NCBI GenBank assembly: GCA_033297075.1
Contig: MU858105.1
Span: 124,001-188,000, forward strand
Direction: 5' to 3'
DNA length: 64,000 nucleotides
DNA from: Rhypophila decipiens
Taxonomy: Eukaryota; Ascomycota; Sordariomycetes; Sordariales; Naviculisporaceae
The notes below the pieces were generated by a model. The model did no database searches, was not told the DNA's origin, and saw only the letters and a program-made list of their open reading frames with translations. A program made the translations under genes and the position numbers. Each line of letters starts with the position of its first letter. The stretch's first letter is position 1. Shown here piece after piece: positions 56,315-64,000 of this stretch.

Positions 56315-57652
56315 CTACTCTTCCTCCGGCTTCTGCGCATACCAAAAATAATAACTATAATACCGATGCACATGATTGTCCTTGACAGCAGCCCGCATCT
56401 TGGCCCCCCAGACCTCGCGCTCCATCTCACTCAGTCCCAGGTTCGCAAAAGGCTTGTCCATCGACCGGATCGAGTGCAGCGCAATCTCCCTCGTATACAG
56501 CCCGATCAACCTCATGGTCTTGTCTTTGGGCCAAGTGCCCAGGGGCGCCTTCTTCTTGATCACGCTGACATTCACAAAACCCGCCTTGGTCAGGTACTCG
56601 CCCACGGATGCGCCTATGGACAGGTCCATGCCGAACTTGCCCATTGCTTCTTGGCAGAGGTTGTAGTACTGCGTTGCAAAGTCCGTTTCGGGGTTCATTG
56701 TTCCGTCGTCGCACTGCGGGAGGCCGTGGGATTCCTGGAACTCGATCCAGCCGCCTGGTTTGAGGTGTCTATGATATCGACGACAAATCCTGTTAGCCCT
56801 GCCTGCCCTCAACTCGCCTCTCCTTGTTTAATCCTGTACTATGTGTATAAGCAGCTAGCCTCGGGGCTGGGGCAGATATGCTCACCGAAAAGATTGATCC
56901 ACCGCCCGTTGCAAATCCCTCAGCACGAGCGCCATGCTCCGAAAATGGACAAAATCCCATCCGCTTCCACTAGCCCACTCATCTTCGACATCATCAATCA
57001 CAAACCGCACGTTAGGAGGAACCCACTGCGGCTGGATGGGCGAGAGATCCAAGCCCAAAACCTCGCTCCCGGGGAACTGATCGCCCATCTCGATGGCCCA
57101 GATTCCCGTCCCCGTACCCACGTCAATCACCTTTTTGGGAGCATCTCCTATCGGCGCAAAGAAGAGCTTCCCGTCGGTGAGTTCCAGCATGAGGGCGTGT
57201 TTCATGTCCTCGCGGTTTTGTTCGAGGTCGTCGTTTGGGATTGGGTAGCGGCCGTGTTTGTATGCGTGGAAGCGTCGGCCGTTTTCGTAGGCGTGCTGGT
57301 ATATGCTTGGTGTCAGGGAGGTTGAGGCGTATGAGGAGGTCGCGTCCCAGCCTGTGGGGAGGAATTCGTCGTCGGATTCGTCGTTTTCTTCTTCTCGGTT
57401 TGTTGTTGTTATTGGGTTGGTGGTGTTGGTTGCTTCTTCGGCGGGTAGTATGAATTTGGGGTCCATGTCGGGTGAGGACATGGAGTGGAATCCCTCGTCG
57501 TCGTCGGCTGGTGGTGGTGTTATCCTCGGAGCTAGCGCTTTTGTTGCCACTTTTGTCGGCAGTGTTTGGATTTCAGAGATATGTTCGATATCACGGGGAC
57601 TTGCTTGTACCGGTGTTTCTCCTAGTCCTCCGTCATCAAGGTAGGTCGACAT
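56315..57652 (-). CDS. LaeA-like SAM-dependent methyltransferase
   Basis: Two exons, 57652-56886 and 56789-56315, with a 96-bp phase-2 intron (GTGAGC/CAG), give 413 aa. A disordered acidic N-terminus (about 1-110) precedes SIYQHAYENGRRFHAYKHGR, the signature before the fold in this family. SAM motif I is VIDVGTGTGIWAIEMGDQ (about 175-192), followed by VLGLDLSPIQPQWVPPNVRF. The exon junction restores RRYHRHLKPGGWIEFQESHG, the post-motif region. The C-terminus ends RYYSYYFWYAQKPEEE. The large ascomycete family includes the secondary-metabolism regulator LaeA, but most paralogues, probably including this one, have unknown substrates. It has a repeat element directly in its 3' UTR. Confidence 0.92.
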
Positions 57653-58677
57653 GGTGTGACCGTATGAATCTCATTTGGCATTTGGTCAGAGTTGACGAGT
57701 TAGAAAGGTGAGACAAATCAAATGTATCGAGTGGGAAATCAAGATTTGAATTTACATGGAAACAAGAAAACTCCAGAACGGGATACTTGGCACAGATATA
57801 CAGTACACGGAATCCATCCCGCACCCACATGCTCCGGTTTTCGCTGGGGGCAGTGGGTCATGGCCGACGGGTATATAGGATATTAATATCAGAAATGTGC
57901 CCCAGTGGGTAACACCACCGAACGGCAAGACGGTTCGCTTAGGGGCAAACATGGGAATAACTGTCGCACTGACCGGAGTGGGTCTATGAGAGTGGTTCCG
58001 ACCTCCCGAATAAAGCTTTGCCTTGACATACAGGGGTTTACGCAGAATGACATGCATGCGTGGGTCCGGGTGGTGTACCGTGTCCCAGATGACAGCGGTG
58101 AAGCTACGACGAACCACTGGTGGCTATCATTTGTTTGCTTGAACTTCAAGGTGATGCTTGGGAAGTTGGAGTATGGTTTCACAATAGTGGTGGGACCTGA
58201 AACGGTCGACAGTCCATATGGGTAAATCCGATTCCGGCTGTTAGTCCCGTTCCGGGTATTCTACGCTCATCACGGTACACCATATTGGGTCAGTATCCGG
58301 CTACTAGTCTGCTCTCACAGGCCATGATTGAAGTAGATGAAAACTCTTGATAAACAATCGGGCACTTCAATTTGTTTACATCACAAACCTCGCAGACTGT
58401 TCACCTACAACTGCTCACGATTTCTTGTCTCTATGACCCATTGAAAGATGTACCGGTATGGAAGGCAATTCGAGTATAAAACAAGCACAGCGAGGGTCAT
58501 CAAGAGACGGATGAACGCAAAGATAAGGTGATCGAATATGAGCCGTGATATCCTAGCTCTCACCTTTTCCATCACGACTTGACCTAAAAGAAATCTGTCT
58601 CGGCAGTAGCCTGGCCAGGATCTATCTAATTGCTCGCAGCCCACTGGAGTCTACACCACCTGACCAGCCCCAGCGAC
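57653..58677. other. Intergenic region
   Basis: Upstream of the methyltransferase and downstream of the 58678 gene, both on minus. No supported gene or repeat. Confidence 0.6.
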
Positions 58678-59494
58678 CTAGGCAGCAACAGCCGCAGCAG
58701 GAGCTCCCTTAGGCGCAGTGCCGGCAGCAATGGCGGCATTTCCTTGACCCCGACTCTGCACATCACCAGTCCCAGAAACAGCCTCTTCCTCGATATCCGT
58801 CATCTCCTCGTCATCTTCCTGCTGATCCTTCAGCTGCCACACATGATTCTCGTCTAGCCTCTTCATCCTAGCCGCATACTCCATCTCGGCCAGCTTCTTC
58901 CGTTTCTCGAGTTCCTGAAGCTGCTTGCGGATTTCCTCTTCGCGGAGTAGACGCTCCTCCTCGACCTTGCTCCTCTCAATGATCTGCTCGGCGCGGATCG
59001 AGAAGCTCCAGTACCACTCGATGTGGCCGGCGAGCTCGGAAAGGGGGCAGCTTGTCCGGTGGGTTTTGGGGGGCTTGACGGATACTGCCTGACCTCTCGA
59101 CCAGGGCTGGTTGTCGTCACAGTCGGGTTTGGTCAGACTGAGGTAGGCGAATGTGAGGGTTATGACGCCTACTGGGTCTTTAGCCCAGCCGAAAGCGTGG
59201 TAGCAGGTGGCCTTGGGATTCTTGGCACTTTGCTTGCGGAGGTAGGAGCCGAATTGCTTGACGTCTTTAACACAGGCTAGGCCGAGCTTCCCGTCTGTTT
59301 TGGACGTTAGTTTGATGATGGTATAAATTGTGTTTTGAAAGGGTGAATGCTGGATTTTTCAAAGGGCTGTGTACTGAAGAGGCTGGCCAAGTCGGTTCTA
59401 ACCGCTCTGCGTAGTACTTACCCACGTAGCGAATTCCTCCCCCTTGGTAAAGCTGCATCTTGTTGACGGTTCTCACGGCTGCTGGTGATGCCAT
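58678..59494 (-). CDS. Uncharacterised coiled-coil protein (229 aa)
   Basis: Two exons, 59494-59422 and 59294-58678, with a 127-bp phase-1 intron (GTAAGT/CAG). The ATG chosen is MASPAAVRTVNKMQLYQGGG; an in-frame ATG ten codons upstream is less likely. Exon 2 starts DGKLGLACVKDVKQFGSYLR, a compact domain with conserved-looking Cys and aromatic residues (ATCYHAFGWAKDPVGVITLT). From about residue 120 a long charged helix follows (RSKVEEERLLREEEIRKQLQ, then ELEKRKKLAEMEYAARMKRL), likely a coiled coil, then an acidic and Ala/Gly-rich tail. I do not recognise the family. Codon use and splice signals argue it is a real gene. Confidence 0.75.
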
Positions 59495-61014
59495 GGTCGA
59501 TAGTAAAACGAGAGTGCTGAGCAAGCTTTATTGGTTTTAGTGATGGAGTTGTCGATCCTGGCTGGGAGAAGCGCGAAGCTGCTGTGAAGATGGGCTAGGT
59601 CAAGATTTAAGCTGCCAGGGGGTTGTCGAAAAAAAGTTTGCTACTTAAAGGGAAAGGCGGGGAGAGAAATCTCGCCCCAGGTCTGTCCCGCTCGGCTTGG
59701 TCTCGAATCTTCCAGTCGAGCTAGGGGCACAGCAAAGGCAGGAGTGTTTGATGGGACGAAAAGACGTCCGCTGGACGCGCACGGCCTGGGTTATTGTGCA
59801 AGTGGGGCAATACAATAGCAAATTGGCGACAATGGGACAGCAGGCAGAGTCATGGAGAGAAAAAGCTCATGGAGGTGCCGTATTGTTCGGTCATGAGTCG
59901 ACAGGTCACAGGATGTTATTCAAAACGGCCAACCTGTCACTTGTCTATAAGTGGGCGAATACCAGGTCCAGGTATGTAAGTAAGGTATCAACGAACATAT
60001 TGATATACACAATTGGCGGGGTTCCAAGCACTCGGCTCCCTCGTTTGATCTGAATTAGACCGCGACCAACCCGTGATAAATTGACTCGCAAGATAGCGCG
60101 ACTAGTTGAATTCAACGACTTGAATAACTGACGGACTTGTCAGGGGTACAGTGGTAATAGTGGTCAGGGTCTCTATCCTGTCTCTGAACCTTCCAAGAAA
60201 CCAATGGTTCAACTTCAGTGATAGGGTTGAATTTAACTGAATTCCGGTGTTTCTTGCCTTAGCTTCTTGGCTTGTTCGTATTAACAACCAACAATGTACG
60301 TCAAGGAAAATTGATCAGCCTGGGATAAAAGATCTGAAGAAATGGAGACACGGCAATCTATCAGCGTGGTCCAAAGTGTAGCCGGTTGCAGCCTTGCTCT
60401 AGAGACATTAAGAGATGTGGAATCATATTTGAATTCCAGAACCAGGAACTGTAATAAGATATTCTGCGGTCTTGATCCGGAGACAAAAACTGGCAATCAA
60501 ACCGTCGTCCTCATCTTCTGGATCGAGGGGTCGAGACGGGAGGGCGTTTGCGTGGTTTGGCGGTGTAGGGGTTGATGCGGGAAGGCGTTTGCGTGGCTTG
60601 TGTACAAACAAGAGCTGCTTGACCAATCACAACACGGCCTCCATTCCAACTAAAGTATTTCAACGACCTGCTGACGACATTCATTAATGTTGGTTTTCAC
60701 CCTTCGTTCTGTGTTAATATTTAAAAGGTGTTTCCACCCGACAAACCGCCTTGCAAAATATGTCAGAAAACCTGGCATGGAAACGCATCTCAGCTATTTC
60801 AGACCAACGCACTCGCCTTCATCAGACTTGTTTTAACTTTTCTTCTCCAGCCACTTCACCTCGCCTTTCAGACTAACGCACTCGCCTTCATCAGACTTAT
60901 TTTAACTTTTCTTTGCCATCCACTTCACATCGCCTTCATCAGACAGACAGCAGTTCAAGTCTAGAAATCATATCTCAACTTTCAAACCAACTCCATCATC
61001 TTTATTGATTGACA
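59495..61014. other. Intergenic region between divergent genes
   Basis: No supported gene. A two-copy tandem repeat near the right end (60797-60940) is listed separately. Confidence 0.55.
60797..60940. repeat. Two-copy 69-bp tandem repeat
   Basis: TTTCAGACCAACGCACTCGC begins copy 1 and TTTCAGACTAACGCACTCGC begins copy 2, 69 bp apart; each ends in CCACTTCACCTCGCC-type sequence. It lies 75-220 bp upstream of the 2EXR gene start, probably in its promoter or 5' UTR. Confidence 0.85.
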
Positions 61015-62664
61015 ATGTCCCATCCTCGGTCGGAATATTTCGAGAACCCTAAAAATAAAAAATGGCCTGAATTGTACACCCTGGGCTACAGAATGCCGGT
61101 CCTGGATCCGAATGGTTTGGTCTGCGGCCACCCAGTCAATCGCCTCTTCAAGTCGACAAGACCCGGCGCCAACACTCCTCGCAAGACCCACACGTCGATT
61201 CTCTGGTCCATTCTGCACGACCACACGTCCATGGGACCGTACTACCAACACCTCCTCAAACAATACATCTCCAATGATGACCCTGGTCTTGTCGCCCAGG
61301 AGGCGCAGGAACGACAAGAAGCCAGATTCCCAAAGTTCATGTCCTTGCCGCTGGAGATCCGGGAGATGATCTGGCGATTAGCCATCCCTCGCAGAACGTT
61401 TTTCTTCGAAGCCGCCACCCACTTCGCATTCTCAGATTCACATGGCATGAAGAACATCACTCTGCCCGTTCCAATGATCGCAAAGTCCTGCAGCGAGGCT
61501 CGGCGTGTGGTAATGAAGCTTTATCGCTCGGTTCTGCTTACACAGCTCGCAGCCGATGAGAGAAGTCGGTACCGCAACCAGTGTCGCCCGGGCGAATTCT
61601 TTCTTCGGGAACTCGATCTAGTGCTCTTCAATTACGAATGTAATTTTCATGAGGGTGACGTCGAGACCACAATGCCTTCAGAGCGCTGGTCGAACGATAT
61701 CATGTTGGCCGACACCCGCAAGGATATGGTTGGTGTTATCTGGGCCAATGTCGAGGATGTGCTCTACCTCAGTCGCATGGAAGACTTCGAGCTTCACCCT
61801 GACCCAGTCGAGGTATGGAAATGGCTCCTCAAAGCGGGCGGGCAGCGGGGCAAAGGGGGGCTAGAGAGAGTTTATGTTCAGTTCAGTCCTGTCCACATAC
61901 TCATTCCTCTCTATGTTCGAAGCGAGTATGGCGATCTATCATGCGCGTCCTACGCGCGTGTGGTGAGGGAAGAAATTAGATTCGCTGTCGATCTGGATGA
62001 TGACGAGATGTTGGCCGACCTTGAGATTCTCAACAGCGTCGACCCAGGAGAGAACTTCCCGCGTAGATGGGCCAAACCGGCATGTGGGTGGCATGCTTTT
62101 CTGCGCCACTGGCGGTATTGTATGAACTGCAAGTTACGAAATAAGGACCCGTATATGGGAGATCTCGGCGGCACGACACCCCGCTTCGCAGGTTGTTTCT
62201 GGTGGCCGAACAAGGGCCACTGCATCAACTGCCTGAGGCTGCTTTGGAAGCGCCGAGAAAAGGCTAGGATGCTAGGATTCTGGCTATATCTTCATTGGAA
62301 GAGTGATTTTGGAGGGTCGAAGGAAATGTATGACCAGGCTGCTACAGCAGACCCCGAAGGGCCCCAGGCGAAACAACCTTACATCCATTATCGGGAGGTG
62401 TTTCCCCAACAGGGAGACGCTCTGCGGATCAACGTGGCTGAGAATCCGTGGATGCAGGAAAAACTGTCACAGGCACCCGAGTTTCGCGCGATCGTTACTG
62501 TCCGGCTGAGTGTGCATGTGGAAGGCAAGCGGCCTCCTGAAATGGATAACAGGACGTACCCAGTCCGCGATGTAATTCGGCAACATTGGCATTCTCTTCG
62601 AAGGTCCCCGCAATATTGGGAAGTGGTTGAGGGAGGGTTTTCGCGAGTTAGAACTGTTAGATAA
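61015..62664 (+). CDS. 2EXR-domain protein
   Basis: A single exon of 549 aa; the ATG at 61015 has context GACAATGTCC. The 2EXR domain starts at about residue 105 (FPKFMSLPLEIREMIWRLAI), with the paired E-x-R signature EIREMIW and later EARRVVMKLYRS. This domain resembles an F-box and is common in ascomycetes. The middle carries WSNDIMLADTRKDMVGVIWA and VEDVLYLSRMEDFELHP. A Cys cluster (RYCMNCKLRN... CFWWPNKGHCINCLRLLWKR) suggests a zinc site at about 365-415. No known activity; many paralogues sit near transposable sequence. Confidence 0.9.
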   Translation: MSHPRSEYFENPKNKKWPELYTLGYRMPVLDPNGLVCGHPVNRLFKSTRPGANTPRKTHTSILWSILHDHTSMGPYYQHLLKQYISNDDPGLVAQEAQERQEARFPKFMSLPLEIREMIWRLAIPRRTFFFEAATHFAFSDSHGMKNITLPVPMIAKSCSEARRVVMKLYRSVLLTQLAADERSRYRNQCRPGEFFLRELDLVLFNYECNFHEGDVETTMPSERWSNDIMLADTRKDMVGVIWANVEDVLYLSRMEDFELHPDPVEVWKWLLKAGGQRGKGGLERVYVQFSPVHILIPLYVRSEYGDLSCASYARVVREEIRFAVDLDDDEMLADLEILNSVDPGENFPRRWAKPACGWHAFLRHWRYCMNCKLRNKDPYMGDLGGTTPRFAGCFWWPNKGHCINCLRLLWKRREKARMLGFWLYLHWKSDFGGSKEMYDQAATADPEGPQAKQPYIHYREVFPQQGDALRINVAENPWMQEKLSQAPEFRAIVTVRLSVHVEGKRPPEMDNRTYPVRDVIRQHWHSLRRSPQYWEVVEGGFSRVRTVR

Positions 62665-63122
62665 AAAACTACGTTGGATGCAGAGTATCTAGAGTCACAG
62701 AGAAGGGAGACGCGAGTTTTATATAGCGGTGGTTTATTGAAATAGTAGCACGATCCGGGGTATCCAATAAATTCGCCGCCGTTAAAACCACCGTATGGCC
62801 TTCAATCTTGCTAGGCATTTATTCGAGCTAGGCGAGGTATTTGTTCAAGTTCGTCAAGGGATCTATTCGAGCCAGTTAAGGTACTTATTCCAGCTAGGTA
62901 AGACATTTATTCGAGTTCGTCAAGGGATTTATTAAAGCTAGTCAAGACGGTGGTTTTAGCCAGGCACACGGTGGTTTTAGCGGCGGCGAAGAAATTACAA
63001 TGCCATGATTAACCCAGCACAAGAACCGTTCTTAGTTGCGACCATCTCCAGACCTTTTCTGTTGAAAAATGCCCTCATGGCCCGGGTTAACCGTCTATGA
63101 TCAACCATGTAAAACGTCGACA
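62665..63122. other. Convergent intergenic region holding a repeat element
   Basis: Apart from the element at 62774-62988, no gene or RNA is supported. Confidence 0.6.
62774..62988. mobile_element. Complete TIR/minisatellite element, type A ends
   Basis: The left end is CGCCGCCGTTAAAACCACCG; the right end, inverted, is CGCCGCCGCTAAAACCACCG. Target duplication AATAAATT (62766-62773) against AAGAAATT (62989-62996), seven of eight. The core has five or six degenerate 22-bp units. Near the right end the ACGGTGGTTTTAG part of the terminus occurs twice. It lies between convergent genes. Confidence 0.88.
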
Positions 63123-63741
63123 TCAGAATACCGTCATAAACAACCATCCAACAAGCAGCGGTATCAAAGCCAACAATACCCACCGCAAGTCAACCGTAAA
63201 TTGGACCCTCAACCATCTCCTTAACCTCGCGCTGAGTTTCGGTGGATGGGAACACCTATCCGTCCCATAGACAAGACAGCCTAGCCCAGGTCGGGATTCG
63301 CACTCGATATGTTCTCTCCGTCTTTGCATTAATAGACTATGGATGTCCTGTTAGTACTTTCTCATGACCGTAGTTACACCAGACGGGGAAAACATGCCTC
63401 ACGCTTCCCCGACAAAAGCGGAGGTCACTCCCCAGATCACACCCATGGTTGGGACATTCGAGATGTAGCGTGCGACGTTCTACGAGCCATGCTATCTTGA
63501 GCCTCACGCCGGTGTCGACCAAATTGTAAAAATAGCGGTTGGTGTGTTTGAGGGAGAGCGCGTCCGGATATGTGAGCTGCTGAGATATGATGAGATGAAT
63601 CTCGGGAGGGAGGGTTGCAAAGGTCGGTTTAAGGTGTGATGCTTCCGGTGTTGATTCCGGGCCGGGCTTATCCGGAGCTGTTGTCTGTTCCTGCGCGGAA
63701 GCGGGAAGTGGAACGTTGAGGCGTCGGCGGAATGATGTCAT
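63123..63741 (-). CDS. F-box protein with C-terminal membrane anchor
   Basis: Two exons, 63741-63403 and 63347-63123, with a 55-bp phase-0 intron (GTGAGG donor, AACAG acceptor), give 187 aa. Reading straight through exon 1 meets a stop, and only this intron joins the two clearly coding halves in frame. The F-box is at about 41-80 (FATLPPEIHLIISQQLTYPD, then ALSLKHTNRYFYNLV). A Cys cluster follows (ECPNHGCDLGSDLRFCRGS). Exon 2 reads MQRRREHIECESRPGLGCLV and ends in one hydrophobic helix (LRWVLLALIPLLVGWLFMTV). F-box proteins recruit substrates to SCF ubiquitin ligases; a tail anchor suggests membrane-localised targets. The branch-site spacing is tight, so the exon junction is the uncertain part. 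Confidence 0.78.
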
Positions 63742-64000
63742 TTGGGACTTTTTCCGAACGATATAAAGCTCTACTTGTCGACTGGAAAATGAAGGTTATC
63801 ACAAGACGGCGCTTGGGACCTTGATGTTTATCTACAGAGCTGCAATTAGATACAATCATGAGACTGACAAGTTTGTCACCAACAAATACGAGCGCCAGGG
63901 ACTGTTTTGTAGCTGTCGGATCGGATGCTATTTTGGATGCCTGCAAGGGCCAGCGGTCGCGCTGGTTGCCTCACCGTGACTGGTGGCTTGGGGCTCGTGG

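Overview
The window looks like nuclear DNA of a filamentous ascomycete (Pezizomycotina, most likely Sordariomycetes/Sordariales). The reasons are short GT-AG introns of 45-97 bp, CTAAC-type branch sites, TTAGGG-type telomeric repeats, and fungal families such as HET, 2EXR, LaeA-like methyltransferases, DUF4419 and AAP permeases. There is no operon structure: genes lie on both strands and are widely spaced. Gene models below were built by hand from reading frames and splice signals; family names rest on motif recognition, not on database searches.

Region by region. About 2.7-31 kb is ordinary housekeeping and secretory sequence: a Thr/Pro-rich four-span membrane protein, the signal peptidase catalytic subunit (SEC11), a BTB protein, a DUF1349 lectin-fold protein with a microsatellite-encoded Ser tract, the RNA polymerase III factor BRF1, a small secreted protein, a Cys-rich zinc-binding protein, an amino-acid permease and a Dnf3-like P4-ATPase flippase. 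An intron-containing tRNA-Glu(CTC) follows at 31.3 kb and an SGNH/GDSL esterase at 33.9 kb. About 36-49 kb is accessory DNA: an orphan gene, two repetitive gene loci sharing a 5' flank (one frame-broken, one encoding a protein with two CCHC zinc knuckles and an in-frame TGA), a broken HET gene interrupted by a TIR element carrying telomeric repeats, and two copia-like solo LTRs. About 49.7-63.8 kb returns to single-copy genes: an SDR oxidoreductase, a secreted DUF4419 protein, a subtilisin-like protease, a LaeA-like methyltransferase, an uncharacterised coiled-coil protein, a 2EXR protein and an F-box protein.

The most striking thing is a family of small non-autonomous elements scattered through the window (about 0.2, 36.0, 45.2, 48.5, 56.0 and 62.8 kb). 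Each complete copy is 215-390 bp. Its core is an array of degenerate 22-bp units (AA + GGTATTTATTCGAGCCAGTC) enclosed by one of two unrelated terminal inverted repeats, type A (CGCCGCCGCTAAAACCACCG) or type B (GGCGCCTAATATACAGGCAC). Three copies have 8-bp or near-8-bp target duplications, which fits hAT-like transposition. The copy at 211-512 has a type A left end and a type B right end and still sits inside a 7-bp duplication, so both end types appear to be cut by the same machinery. No transposase is visible in the window. I do not recognise this family from the literature.
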